The position numbers were made by a program, and so were the translations under genes. A stretch of 64,000 nt of DNA from Atriophallophorus winterbourni (lineage: Eukaryota > Platyhelminthes > Trematoda > Plagiorchiida > Microphallidae), in NCBI GenBank assembly GCA_013407085.1, contig JACCGJ010013804.1:1-64000 (forward strand). Direction: 5' to 3'. Each line of letters starts with the position of its first letter. The stretch's first letter is position 1. The notes under the pieces were generated by a model, which was given only the letters and a program-made list of their open reading frames with translations, did not search any database and was not told the origin of the DNA. Positions 23,912-36,459 of the stretch are shown here, piece after piece.

Positions 23912-25061
23912 GTAAGTTAGCTGGATATGCATCACATTCACTAAATGCTCACTTAAATTTCCAAAAATCGAAACTTTGTCATTGTTTTCAAAACTTTTTT
24001 AAACAAACTAATAAATTAGAAGGACGGAAATTTTATGATAATGAATGGATTTATTTCCACACGAGTTAAAAAATCCAAGAAAATGGTCTTCGAATTTTGG
24101 TTCGAAAACATGTGGAACCTCTTTATTAGGTTGGTTGGGAACTCAAAGCTGGTGCTTCATTCTGTTTCCCTATTTCATAATGTGTCCGGGAGATATTATT
24201 TCATCCACTGTATGTGGTGATCGACCTTCGTATCATGTGGAGAGATTATATCTAATCGCATCCATTGAAAGTCTTCGACCTAAGCAGTAATGTCACAGTG
24301 CTTATTGAAATGATTGAAATTGCTTAATTAGTTTTCACTTCTGCTAATTGGTTTTAGAATTGTACGGATCGTTAATCGAAAACAATTGACGCATTAATTA
24401 GCATAGCGCTGACTGAATGAGATAGCGTTCCTTTCTTCTGCGATAAATCATTGAAAAATTAACATCTATTCTGAAATTTCCGGCTTAGCTTTAAAATAAT
24501 CCGGTCCCCTGATAATTATTCTACTTAATCTTCTCCTCCGTTTAACTATAATGATGCACCATCAATTTATTACATTGAGTTCAACTATTTAATTAGGATG
24601 TTAATTGCAGCTCTAAGTCAACATAAACGTGTTACATCCAGATCACAAGCAACCCTTACACTAAATACGTCTATTAGTTTTTACTGACATTTAAATACGA
24701 AAACATTTCTATGATATAACTGCTGTTTTGTTTGTAAATAAACCTCAAGCTATCACATGCGTACATCACAAAGGTGTTAGCGAAACGTATTGTGGTACAA
24801 AGTAACTGCATTTCGATAAGTGGCATCAAAACAGACTCGGTTATCTCGAAAACGAACAATAAGTTAAATCAAAACATGTAATATAAAAATGCTACGAAAA
24901 GTACGTAATTTAGCTTACAATCATCCACATATCATATACAGTACTCTGTTTTTAGCCTTAGGATTATTTGGTATATACATGGTAGAAACAAAACTAAACA
25001 GTATTCTCCCGTAGATATTAATTTTTTAATCCTCATAATTAAAATTGTTGGATTGTTTCAG

Positions 25062-25222
25062 CTACTTATGTAAATCAAGCGAACCCTTGGGCGAAAATTG
25101 TCCGCCAGGGAGAAATAAGCAGCAGATTCCACCCTGAAAACTATGAGAAGGACGCATTTGAGGTCAGCCATATCACGGTTGCAAAAGGCAAAAAAATAAA
25201 ACTGAAATTTGAAACATTGAAT
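25062..25222 (+). CDS. two-CUB secreted protein, exon 2 (first half of CUB 1)
   Basis: A 161-base exon between a TTGTTTCAG acceptor and a GTGAGT donor. It enters in phase 1 and leaves in phase 0, in frame with exons 1 and 3. The peptide includes SRFHPENYEKDAFEVSHI and then TVAKGKKIKLKFETLN, the pattern of CUB-domain strands in which a basic KxIKLxFxxL strand follows the xHPxxY region. No cysteine is present here, so the usual first disulfide of a CUB domain is missing. CUB domains are extracellular beta-sandwich modules used for protein binding. Confidence 0.78.
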
Positions 25223-25559
25223 GTGAGTCATTTACTTTTATTCAACCAAAATATTAACAATGAAAACCTGCGATGTATTTTAAACCGACATTAAATAATA
25301 TAAATACGATTCAAATCGTATGATAAGGAACCGGTTCGTGTATAAAATATAATTTCTGAAGCATCTCGGTTAAATATTGTTTCAAAACGATTTGCAGAAT
25401 TTCGATTGCCCATTAATTTATATTACATCGCATGCTGGGTTCAATTTGGTGTTGGAGTCGAAACTCGATTTATGATAAATAGATCAAGGAACCAATTTTT
25501 TTAAAAACATTCACATATCTGAAAACCCAACATGGTGAAGCAATATTGCTCTTGGTATT

Positions 25560-25880
25560 AACCCGCGAGATGGGAAGAACTTGCTCCTGACTGCATACTT
25601 TGGAGGAATTTTATAAAGCCTCGTCTGTCAGCTGCGGAGGAGCAGATGCAGTTCTTTGCTACTGAAAGGAGATAGCGCAGCCGGCTTGCAACTGACGCCG
25701 ATCGACCGAGTACAGTTTATCGCTGCGAGCGCTGCGGGAGAGTTTGTTCATCCCCATCAGACTGTTTAGTCATTCAAAAAGCTGCGCAACATGAAAAAAT
25801 CAGGTGTTTGTGATGTACATCAGTGGTCAGCATTGACCAAAGGAGGCCGACAACAACGACACAGAATACACTGGTTGGAA
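25560..25880 (+). pseudogene. RTE-clade LINE 3' end with C-terminal zinc finger
   Basis: Lies in CUB-gene intron 2. The reading ARWEELAPD..., then RLSAAEEQMQFFATERR, then a Cys pair (CERCGRVC) and a following basic stretch, matches the C-terminus of the RTE copies at 51.36 and 55.9 kb. The element is truncated at its left, and one stop follows ATERR. Confidence 0.7.
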
Positions 25881-27357
25881 AATCCAAATGACATAACAAC
25901 ATCCCAATCCCTAATCTGTCTTTACCCATTGTCAAGTTGATCTATGAAACATAAACATATGCCATCACGCGATATAAGCTGTCCGTTTGAATAATTTAAT
26001 CGTAATGTGTTCCAATTATATTATTTTTCATTTCTTATAAAGAAGAAAATACATTTGGAGCGACTTATTTAATCCGACTTACACATTGTGGGGAAAATAC
26101 TCGTAAAAATATCTAAAAATCCTCATTCGTTAACTGATCTCACCTAATGGTAACAGATGTGTAATCACCATGGTGCCACGATAATTTTGTATTGAGCTCT
26201 TTATTATTAATGGCTTTGTTCTCCAAATGCTCCGTGTACAACAACAACAACAATATTAATTACGCAAGCCTGCCTTTTCTCACACACAGGCGTTGTTTGC
26301 GAGGCAATTCATCTCTGAAATGAACTTTCTAAGGTTTGGCACGTTAGCAAAAGAATCTCACATATAACATCATACAACGCTGATTGTGCAAGCGTTTATT
26401 ACGCAAACGACAATGATTTCAGCAGACACCTAACTTTTATAACCAAATCATGTAATCACTTTACGGTGCTGTTGCTTTGAAGTGATTAGTCAACCGATTT
26501 ATCGTTAACCGGTTCAGTTCAAATTGGGTTCGTTCGAGTAGCGTTACCAATTTGCATAATCTTTAACAGCGGCTGAAGTTTTCCATCTGCTCGAAAACTC
26601 CGGGTGCAATTCTTGAGAAAGCCGACTTATTCCGAGTTGGCGAATGTTGTCTTCTGACATGGTGATTCTTGAACCTGTTTAGTGTGGGAGAAAAATGTTT
26701 TACACATCGCCAGCGAACTTAGAGGCGGTCTTCTCTAAGGCAGTCCAAACATCGACTTTATGTCTGTAAACTATGATAGCATTAGTCGTGTAGTTTACAG
26801 TTTGATGCCGCATGAAATAAGAAAATTATCAATTACAACAAACGACAATCAAACTGCAAACAAAAGTAAGCTTTATACCAATATCTTCGCAATTCAGAAT
26901 CGTGTTTATATGTTTGGAGTTCAAACTATTGCACATATTTAATAAGCAATCGATTCACTATAAATGCACATAAGAAACTAAATATCATGCTAGTGATGGC
27001 AAACAATTATTATAGCGTAATACAGCACTCTGGGTCAAATTTTAGTTGATTCCATTGATGAAAATACATATTGTGCAAATTAAGTATTTCTGAATAAGGT
27101 GCAATCGTCTTCAACAAATTCCGTTATTAAATATATGAATAATCGAGCTTGCGGAATTTTATTTTAATTGATTTTTGGATTGGTAATACTAATGCGATAT
27201 TTTTGCATTCGCACATGGTGAGTTCATGAATTCCAATAATTGATGGCATAATTATCAAACCAAAGCATCCACAACTAAAAAATTAACAAATTGAGAATCA
27301 ATTTTCAACAATTTTACCCTGTGCAATTGTAAAGCTTCGAATCTAATTTTATTTCAG
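25880..27357. other. rest of CUB-gene intron 2
   Basis: AT-rich intronic sequence with a short AAC repeat at 26238-26252. A 60-codon open frame (26760-26942) has no known motif. The minus strand near 26580-26620 has a vague resemblance to gypsy RT, too short to call. Confidence 0.35.
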
Positions 27358-27544
27358 TTTGAATGGAACGAACCAAACGATTATTTGATTCTTTTCGATG
27401 GCCCTACATGCTTAGCCCCTAGAATGATTGCACTCTGGAAACCCGAACACGGTCCAATCATTTCTCAAAATAATATCATGACATTACTGTTTATCTCTAA
27501 CAGAAACAATGAAAATGTTGGATTCCGTGCTACTTTCAACCAGT
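27358..27544 (+). CDS. two-CUB secreted protein, exon 3 (second half of CUB 1)
   Basis: A 187-base exon after a TTTATTTCAG acceptor, entering in phase 0. The protein reads FEWNEPNDYLILFDGP, the acidic YDYLxIxDGP signature of CUB domains that includes calcium-ligand positions, and ends NVGFRATFNQ, the final strand (GFxAxY). The likely donor is GTAAGT at 27545 (phase 1); a weaker donor AAAA|GTAAAC at 27557 would extend the exon by 12 bases. With the first donor, direct joining to exon 4 creates a stop codon, so either the second donor is used or a small exon lies between. Confidence 0.8.
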
Positions 27545-27559
27545 GTAAGTTGAAAAGTA

Positions 27560-28120
27560 AACTAATTTCAGTTTCATTTCGAATATACTAAGAGAAATCA
27601 CAAATTAAATTATTCAATCATTCGGTGCAAGTTTTTCAGTAATTTCCTGATCAATTGTATGTCGGTTATAGGAACACATCATACACATTTGTTGGTTTTT
27701 GATGCCTAAATAAAATGAGAGTTCATTGGCGGATAGTGTTTCACAAGAATTGAGATTTCAATAATTATTACGTGCCAATCTAACTTGTTGAACACATACA
27801 TATCAATTTTTCGTAGAACCAAATCCTCTGTTCGATATTATTTCATTTCGTTCATTTCCGAAATATTTGACGCTGTTTCGTATTCTGACGACATTCCGAA
27901 AAAACTTTCATTTGTGTTTGTTGTGTGACATTAAACGATGAACGAATATTCTTAATAAAGCAAACAGTACACACAAATTGGACGTGAAATCGTGAACTAC
28001 GAAAATTCATCTTATTGATAGATGATCAATAACACATTTTTTTCAAATGGAAGCCACTGAGTTTGTACAAAAGAACACGGAAATGAAAACAACGTAAATC
28101 AGAACTAATTCGTTGAAATG
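27560..28120. other. CUB-gene intron 3, left part
   Basis: AT-rich; no recognisable element. Confidence 0.35.
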
Positions 28121-28129
28121 TTATATAAT

Positions 28130-28540
28130 GATAAACAAGTTGCGCCTATATGCCACTGTTGGATAAAATTGGTACGACCGACCTGTTTAATTACATGAGC
28201 GCACCCGCATGTAGGTTAGGTTAAAACCAATGACCCTGAAAAAGCTCATTAGCATGCACTTCAATCACACACATAACCCACGATCAGTTTCGAGCTGTTT
28301 GCACTCATCAGTTAGGGACAGTAGGATAAGGATCCGCATGCGCTTCAAACAGTGTTTAGATACGTGATTTAACAGATTGGCCCTAACAACCTTATACAAC
28401 AATGGCATACAAACGCAACCATTTCTATATTTTTTCACTGTTTTAAGCGCATACGGATCCTGATCTAACTATTCATGCCTCATGAGTGCGAACATGACGA
28501 ATTCGGTCGTGTGTTGTGTGTAAAGAAAAGGCATGCAGAT
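28130..28540. repeat. hammerhead repeat, inverted pair in intron 3
   Basis: A minus-oriented unit (28136-28355) carries TGCCACTGTTGGATAAAATT, the ATGACC block, and a core near 28285-28320 (CUGAUGAGUGCAAACAGCUC GAAACUG). It is followed at once by a plus-oriented unit (28370-28535), whose core has CUCAUGA for CUGAUGA and GAAUUCGGUC for GAAACCGGUC. The plus copy looks inactive. Confidence 0.65.
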
Positions 28541-28599
28541 AATCTTTTCTGCCAAACAATGGATTCCAAATTGATCGTTATGTTGAATCTATTGATAAC

Positions 28600-29480
28600 C
28601 TGAGGTTTTATTTGTAGTGAATAATCCTGACATTTAAATGAAATGAGAGATCATGATGTAAAACTAGCAGTAGCATATGAGAAATAATGATGTGTATAAA
28701 AGCACGAACCCCATTAGTCGGAACCAGTTTATCAGCTCCTCGGTAATTTCGTGCATGTACTTTATCACTTAGACTAAAAATTATAAGCCTGCGTATTTTA
28801 TGATTTACAATTTCTTTACTTAAGTTTTCTGTCATATTGGAGACCAAGACGTCAAAAATTATTCTGATGCGTCGTGCAAAGATGCATTCTTTCGGGATAT
28901 TCTTGCAGGGATATTTCGGTTTGGATTATTGCGAAATATTGTCAGGGATTGCTTTTATTATTCCGTTTGTTGTTCCGGATTTGAGTAATGTGCGTTTAAA
29001 AGAATCGATAAAACGCTCTACTGGTTCATTTAATTCTGGATGATAACTTGATGCTAATTTGTGTTGTATTCCGTTCCACTGGCAAAATTCTCTCAACTGG
29101 ACTAAAGAAAACGGCGTAGCGTTGTCTGTTACGATCATTTTTGGGTTCCCGGAATACTGAAAGACATTCCTGAGTTGAGTAATCGTCACGCCAAATGAAG
29201 AGATTTTCATGGGAAATATATTTTTTGATTTTGTATATGAAACTTCGGTGATCAAAAATATCTTACCTTTTATAAGACCAGCAAAATCTAGATGTATTCA
29301 ATGCCAAGGTCTGACGGCTGGGATCCAAGCTTGCCATGAGTGTTTGGGCGGTGCTTTAGTGCATCAGGATATATTTGAAATACTGAAGATCATGCACCCG
29401 AAAATGAATTGGATTGTTGGCCATCACATATACTGTCTATTGACTGTTCAAATAAATTTAGATCCATCATGCAATCCAGA
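28600..29480 (-). pseudogene. Ty3/gypsy integrase fragment (Mag-like)
   Basis: On the minus strand, PPKHSWQAW..AVRPWH leads into IHLDFAG (first catalytic Asp, about 29290), VTDNATPF (second Asp, about 29130) and ELNEPVERF (Glu, about 29010). The C-terminal HARNYRGADKLVP block lies near 28740. A stop interrupts PWH*IHLDFAG, and ends are ragged. Gag and RT are absent. The motif style is that of Mag/K02A2.6-type elements, like the intact one at 41.4 kb. Confidence 0.78.
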
Positions 29481-29499
29481 CCCAACAAATATAGATTTA

Positions 29500-30200
29500 T
29501 GAGTTCCGTTAAGAACCAATTCGGTTAGATCGTTTTGTTTTGAAACTTTACCTGACAATGATGTTCGCCTTTCAGTTTAAAGCTAAAACCCGATACATCA
29601 TCAGCTGTCTAAGTAAGTAAGTAAAAACATAGTTCGATCATCATTATTAAGAGTCACTGTCGATCTTGAAAGTTGCTGTAACTGAATTGATCTGTTTAGT
29701 GTTTCAAGTGACCTTTTAGGGTATCTTTTCTATTTAGGTTGTTTCATCTATAATTCCCGCATTTTAATTCCACGTGGCCTCTCCTGTTGTAAAAATAGTT
29801 TTTAAAGTACAGAACCGAGAGTAATGCAATTGCCCGCAAAGCCAACAAGCTGATTGTGGTCTTTCATTTGTATTCCTTCCCGACAGTGCCTGTCTGGGCC
29901 TTGTTTGATTGACCGCATAAATGAGAATTTTTGCTTGAGGTTTGCTGGATCAATGATGTGTCATGTTTCAAATTAATTATTCCTTGCCACTCAATCGTAC
30001 ATTTTTGTCATGTTATTTTGGGACCAGGATTGTCTGTCTGGTTCCTCAATTGTCTAATCACAACTAATTTCTTGCGGTCAGGTCCTACTGTCACAAACGC
30101 CAAAACATGAAGGCACGATTTAACGGTGACGTGAACCTTTTTATTAGAAGTGTAACAACATATTTATATTTTTACAAGACCCCAAAATATGGTTGTTGTT
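29500..30200. other. CUB-gene intron 3, middle part
   Basis: No gene or element recognised apart from a tiny AAGT repeat near 29611-29623. Confidence 0.35.
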
Positions 30201-30215
30201 TAGATGGTGTTCGCC

Positions 30216-30275
30216 GAGCTTAAGTAGTTATTGTTGGACGTTTCGTCATCAAGCAAGATGACATCATCAGCAGAA
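30216..30275 (-). ncRNA. Penelope-type hammerhead ribozyme motif
   Basis: Read on the minus strand: CUGAUGA (30270-30264), one extra U, stem II GUCAUC/GAUGAC (30262-30257 with 30250-30245, six pairs, loop UUGCUU), then GAAAC and GUC (30244-30237). The ACGU around the junction is self-complementary, so helix III could form only between two molecules. This GACGAAACGUC signature is typical of hammerheads reported in Penelope-like retroelements. Stem I pairing is weak by eye, and the extra U is atypical, so activity is uncertain. Confidence 0.55.
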
Positions 30276-30279
30276 CTTC

Positions 30280-32296
30280 TTTCGAAGTGGTTGTCTAAAT
30301 CTTTAACCGATTGCAGTCACAAATCATCCCAGCCTCAACCTCATTGGTTGTATCCTTCTTTGGCCATAGAGCAAGGGTTTTAGGCTAGATAGCCAAATTT
30401 GGGTTGCCTTCGGCTTGGTGAACCATCTTGCTGCGTTGATCGCCTAAATGATTGATTAGATGATCAATCGCGAGTTGAACCAGGCTGTCTGCACGAATGT
30501 TGGAACACAGATATAGAATTCGAGTGAAACATCTCAATTCAAGTGGCTATCAATCATAATTTATTTATTCAGTCCTAGCAAAACCCGTTCTGACACATTT
30601 AATTACATAGATCAATTTTTGCAAGAAGTGATGAGGCGGAAAGTGTAAAAACGTATATTCACTGTTCTTTCTGTAAAATCATCATTTATCCTCATTCTCT
30701 TTGTACAGTCTTCGCAATTTAAACATACGATTTCCTTTCATACGCTTAATCAATCATACATACCCTACTATATATGAAAATTCAATCTGATTTTATACTG
30801 TCGTTAAATTCGTACTTTATTATGCTTTAAAATTTTTTTCGCAAAAATCACGGAGATAGATTGAAAGGCATTGTAATGCCACAGCACTTATAATTTACTG
30901 GATAAGTTGAATCTTTTTCAGGGTGTTCATCTTCTTTCATTTGACTGCAACGCTGCTAAGCTCTTAAAATGAAGAGACTTAGATAACAGTGTGAATACTC
31001 ACTACTGCAACGTTGAAAGAAACGTTAAAAGAAACGTTATTATTCGCTCCAAACTATTGTACGATTCATTTTGTTATTCATGTTGCTTTAGTGTTTCTTT
31101 ACTATAAATAACGTTTTATGTATTTATCAATTTCGACAGACAATGGCCCTTCTCATATACCAATTTCTGATCCATTACTGAAGGGTTTGCTTCGTGAGTT
31201 AAAAATGATGTAGTGGTGATTCTGGTCACAGTTACACATTTGATTAAAAATATTGTCATAAACTGAGACTTTTGGTGCAGTTCACTACGTTCAACGACTA
31301 GTACGTATGAAACGATTGTTGAGTTACTCACGCAAATCTCTATTTATTCTCATACATATTGATTCGAATGTGGCCTTACTTAACACCGAGAACATTCGAT
31401 TCTGGTTCACAGAATAGATATGCTATCACCGACCGAACAGATTGGTCGCTATTCTGCTATTTGCAATGTATGCAGTTCGCTGTGTAACATTCTATATTTA
31501 TGGTCATCAGCTTTAATTGCATTATGCAACCCAAACTTTAAGTGTTGTAGAGCTTTATCGAGAACTGTAGAATTCAAGTGTTCGATATAAATCAAAATTT
31601 GTTTCCTAATAGGAAGGCGTAGATTAATTTGATGCATTGTAAACGCGTTTACACGAATCACCGTTATTCAATAAGTTATTTAATTCAAGGTTCAAGGTTT
31701 TTTGTTGCACTTGTAGTCATATAATTACTCCCATATTTCAGATTCTTATTTAGTCGAGTGCATTTGAACATTACGCACCTAACAATACAGATTGACAAAC
31801 GATTTTCCAAATTGTTTATTAATCTGAGTCGCTTACTGTAGGTTATGGCCAAATTGAAAGACGCCGATTGCCGGCGCAGTGTGATGGTTTAAGTTAATAG
31901 TGCCGATTATGATTGTAAATAACTGATATTCATGTAGTCGATGTCTTTCGATAGACGAATTATATTTCTTAAACTAACTTAGGAGTAACCACGGATTCTA
32001 TATTATCATACACACACATTTTTTATTGAATTCTGCGTCTGACATTCAAAAGGTAACATTTAGCTTACTACTGATTGTTGAGAGATAATCAGTCTATGCA
32101 ACTCTTCATTGAGAATACAACCATTTCGGATATTTTGTCAAATTTTCGTTAGAGTTCACAAAATCATTTCTGAAAGACATGACCCAGCATTTTGTGATAA
32201 GACACACCTTCCAATGAATAAATACCTTTAACAAATACAAGCGATCGAATTTACTACTCAGCCAGATAAAATTCACATTCATTTTACATTTTTTAG
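30280..32296. other. CUB-gene intron 3, right part
   Basis: Mostly AT-rich unique sequence. The minus strand of about 30500-30380 can be read as a 39-codon open stretch (SNIRADSLVQLAIDHLINHL) next to the hammerhead motif; I do not recognise it. Small open frames at 31116-31331 and 31449-31661 lack motifs. Confidence 0.35.
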
Positions 32297-32433
32297 AAAA
32301 GTGCGGTGACGATCAACTGTTTGGCAGAGGGATCCTTGAAATTCCAATGGGTTTGTTAGAAAGAAAATTATGTATATGGAAAATATCTGTTTTTCCCTGG
32401 GAAAAAGTTGCCATTCGTATAGTTTTGCACCAA
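32297..32433 (+). CDS. two-CUB secreted protein, exon 4 (first half of CUB 2)
   Basis: A 137-base exon after a CATTTTTTAG acceptor, ending at a GTGAGT donor in phase 0. It encodes KCGDDQLFGRGILEIP, then KLCIWKISVFPWEKVAIRIVL, which fits a CUB start: a first Cys, a GxIxxP strand, then CxWxIxxPxxxKVxIxI. Entry phase 1 and exit phase 0 repeat those of exon 2. With exon 3 ending in T, the first codon would be TAA; an acceptor five bases later (32302) is an alternative with a different phase. Confidence 0.75.
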
Positions 32434-33745
32434 GTGAGTTTTAGAAAAATTATACTTTCATAAAAATCAGTTTCTTCTATCCGAGTTTTATTTTGGTACA
32501 ATCACGTTATTTGGTTAAATTGAAACTTATCGAAATATAACGTGGGCTATATTTGTATAATTAAATTACAAGTTAGTGTTGGAATATAAAAGTTACCAAT
32601 TGGTTGCCTACGATTGGTGTACACATATTTTTTATAATTGATATCAAAGCCAAAGATCAGCTGGGCCGTGTCTATAGCAGTAGTTTCCAACTTGTTATTG
32701 GTTTGCATCCTTAAAATTGTTTAATAATCTCTCACATTCTTTATAGAATGACACTAACACAGAATACTCTTCAAAATTGTCAATGAATGACAACAATTAA
32801 TATAGAAATAGAAAACTGGAAAGCATCTCCCACCCCATTGTATGCTTTATCGCACCCTGTTTATAAACTTTGTTCTATAGCATTCCAACATGTGTTGATA
32901 TACGTAGTTTGCAAATCGGACCGTGAAAGCATTTCAGTAAAACCGGGAAATAAGATATTTATATGTTAGACCAAAGTGATGTGTTGCTCACATCCCCCAA
33001 AATTATATGATTGTTATACACATTTACGCCAACGATAGATATTGACATTTTAGAAAGATCTATTTATATTATGAGAATTAATAGCATTATCAAACAAATC
33101 AGGACAACGTGTTTTAACTGGAATAACAAGAGAACCATGAAATAATCGCTCCATTCTTTAAAAAATCAAGCTGGAGAATTTCGCAACAGTATTAAACATA
33201 TCTAGCTATTGAACTTGGCGATTTCGCACCGACACTAGTACTTGAATTCAATCTGTCATATTTAGCACTGAACTTTAATCATGACAAAAGTAATATAGAT
33301 GGCTTTGATTTCATAATTATCCTAAGAATGATAGAAACGAAATGAAACTGCGTCCTTTTTACATTTTCTAAGGTTTTCATACGCTACATTTTCTTTGCTT
33401 TCCGAGAAATGATTCAGGTGTAGACGCAATAACTTTTATTTAGAGATGTGTACTGATGTTTTACTCAATCACAGGCAGAATATACATATATGCAATGGAA
33501 TACCTGAGAAAATGATGACATTAGAAAATCTCACGTTACGCTTGATACGACCAATTTCCAGATGTTCGCACTCGCCAGATATGTAATAACGTGTCACGAA
33601 CAATGTTGGTTTAATTTTTATTACATAAACAAGAAATCTTGGACAAATTTATTATTGAGTTATCACCCACAGTTCTATGAGATAATTCATTCAATTGCAA
33701 GTGATAAATCACCAATTGTCTTTTTCGCAACGTTTTGTTTAACAG
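32434..33745. other. CUB-gene intron 4
   Basis: AT-rich. A short piece at 32968-33000 (GACCAAAGTGATGTGTTGCTCACATCCCC) matches the flank of the diverged hammerhead repeat at 16.5 kb. The open frame 33562-33765 is not supported as a gene. Confidence 0.4.
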
Positions 33746-33932
33746 TCGATGGCAATCGGGAATGAATTGTTTGTCCTGGATGGCGGAGATTGCACAGCTT
33801 CAAAAAAATTTCACAAGAGATCCAATGAGGTTTCGCACGACAACCGTCTACGCTCTTCCACACATGAGCTCATCGTAGTTTTCAAAAGTGTACCATCTAA
33901 ATCGCTTTTTCGTGGATTTTCCATTACATACG
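33746..33932 (+). CDS. two-CUB secreted protein, exon 5 (second half of CUB 2)
   Basis: A 187-base exon, identical in length and phase (0 in, 1 out) to exon 3. The acceptor is TTGTTTAACAG; the donor reads TACG|GTGAAG. The peptide has GNELFVLDGGDC, the xLxVxDG turn of CUB domains, then SSTHELIVVFKS and RGFSITY, the closing strands. If the donor were not used, the frame would run 23 codons further to a stop at 34001-34003. The shared exon length and intron phases argue that the two CUB modules arose by duplication of an exon pair. Confidence 0.8.
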
Positions 33933-34002
33933 GTGAAGGTTCGTCAGAAAATGATTGGTTGGTACATTCACTAAAGTTGAATCAGTATCGCATAGTATAT
34001 TG

Positions 34003-34551
34003 AACTTTTTTATAATTTTACCAGTTGGTGAGCCAATATAAACTCCCATTGTATCAATAATTCTATTAAGTATAAAATATCAAATGAATCTAAAGGAATT
34101 CTTACATTTTCATAGTAATGGATATAAAATAACTTGAGAACATTTTTTAATAACAAATAAAGTTTATATCATCATAGAATTGATTAATATAGATGCAAGA
34201 TTGATTTCAAATGTTTTGGTTAAAAGTACACATCAAAAAATTACAACATGATTTAAAACATTCGTGAGAAAATTTAGATATATTTGACAAAATTTATATT
34301 TTGAGTTACCAGCATGACGCTTCTGCGATTTATGTATAGCAATTTCATTCGCGCTAATGTCTTCGGAGCTCACGTTCTGACAAAGGCATTCATTGGTTGC
34401 ATATTATTATTTATCAATTCACAATATATAAAGTTCTCGGCAATCTAATTTTTAGGTTAACGCTAATTTACTCGGGTAATATGCGATAATTTAGCGAATT
34501 CGATTGAATTAAATTACTGTTGTACTCAAAATATCATTGATTATGTTTTAG
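34003..34551. other. CUB-gene intron 5
   Basis: AT-rich; no recognisable element. Confidence 0.35.
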
Positions 34552-34581
34552 CTGGGGTACAAGGCAGTCATGATAGAATTT
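34552..34581 (+). CDS. two-CUB secreted protein, probable 30-nt micro-exon
   Basis: Thirty bases between a TTATGTTTTAG acceptor and a strong GTAAGT donor. Joined to the G left by exon 5 they read A-G-V-Q-G-S-H-D-R-I with no stop, entering and leaving in phase 1. Small symmetric exons are common in some schistosome secreted-protein genes (micro-exon genes). The evidence is splice-site quality and phase only. Confidence 0.45.
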
Positions 34582-34705
34582 GTAAGTGAAATATCAATTC
34601 AATATGATGTTGTAATTTTTATTGGAAACATTCGCATTCTATGAAACAAACAGAAAATATGCTTGATTCAATCCATGGAACACACACCTTTAACTTGGCA
34701 AAAAT

Positions 34706-35390
<685 letters not shown>

Positions 35391-35669
35391 TGTTGAATCA
35401 ATCTGCACAGAAACTTGTGCGGAGGACATAAGATTCCATTAGAAAGTTTTATTCCCTAGATAATATGAACATCTTACATTTCAATCGACGTTTAAGCAAT
35501 CATAAATTTCATAATTCCACGGTGATGCCTAATCAGTCGTATAATAGCATTCCGTGGCAAAACTATCGCCCTGACATCCTATACTGTAAATTTGTTCAGA
35601 AAGGATAGCATTAATAAACATGGATGCCTTTTTCATGTACATTCAGAGACTCAGGCTAATATTTTCATT

Positions 35670-36200
35670 TGATCCGTCTTTGAACACCTGGAAGATTCTA
35701 TCTGGCTAGTATTACCCACCGTTGACCTTGACTTCGAAGTGTCTATTACACACCGTCTGCGACACAAACATCAATCTAGCGCTTGATTAATTGCTTTATA
35801 ATGGCTTCACTCCCCCCCGCGAATGATAAATGACATCAAAAGATTTTAAATGACCGCTCAAAACTGGGAAAATAGTACTCCTATGAAACTCAAATACCAT
35901 TTTCTAGCGTAAATCTGTTAGGCTTCAAGCAGTTTATCGATGAACGAACGCGTAACAACAATATTCTTGACGTTGTCCTCACTCTTAATGTTAATCCATT
36001 TACCTAGGAAATATCATCATCGTATTAAAGGTGGCCACAATATCATAACATTCGAATTGAATTGCAACTTTAAAGTGAAAATATGTAGAAAATCATCCAT
36101 CATTAGTCATATAAACTGGAAAAAACTTCGCAAACCTTATTAATGCCGAAGACTGGACTGAATCTTTCCTATGCGATGACTTTACAGTAGGTTTTTCATT
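35670..36200 (+). pseudogene. LINE endonuclease C-terminal fragment
   Basis: Near 35918-35990 the frame reads GFKQFIDERTRNNILDVVLTLN, matching the TRxxNxLDLVLT block of LINE endonucleases. GGHNIITFELN (about 36032) takes the place of the SDH-xx-F strand. Several stops. No RT follows. Confidence 0.55.
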
Positions 36201-36394
36201 AATATTTCATAATAAATTAGCTTAATCACTATATAAATCTTCCGTTACCTATGTCAGACCCTCCAAAAAGTGTCTGTAGTACAATCATCACGCCTTCATG
36301 CAAACAACTGCTGTGTTGTCATCAGCAACCAATCCTTATTACTTGTAGTTTGTTAGTAAGCACATGCAAAAAACATTTTTAACAATTATTTTAG

Positions 36395-36453
36395 ATTTAG
36401 GAGGTAGTGGTTTTAACTTCTACTGTTGTTTACTATCTCTTCAGGTCATCTAG
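36395..36453 (+). CDS. candidate last exon of the CUB gene
   Basis: After an ATTATTTTAG acceptor, the phase left by the micro-exon gives Y-L-G-G-S-G-F-N-F and a hydrophobic Cys-rich tail, then a TAG stop at 36451-36453. It would end the protein with a short hydrophobic stretch. It could equally be chance. Confidence 0.25.
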
Positions 36454-36459
36454 AAAAAT

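Noticed and set aside
24035..24290. Two overlapping plus-strand frames in CUB intron 1 with hydrophobic stretches
   Set aside because: No start or splice support, frame coherence is poor, and exons 1 and 2 join perfectly without it.
26580..26640. Minus-strand peptide resembling a gypsy RT xAPxxFxxxM block
   Set aside because: Under 20 residues with no flanking RT motifs; likely chance.
28600..29500. Plus-strand frame 29209-29502 as a gene
   Set aside because: It is antisense to a clear minus-strand gypsy integrase with catalytic residues.
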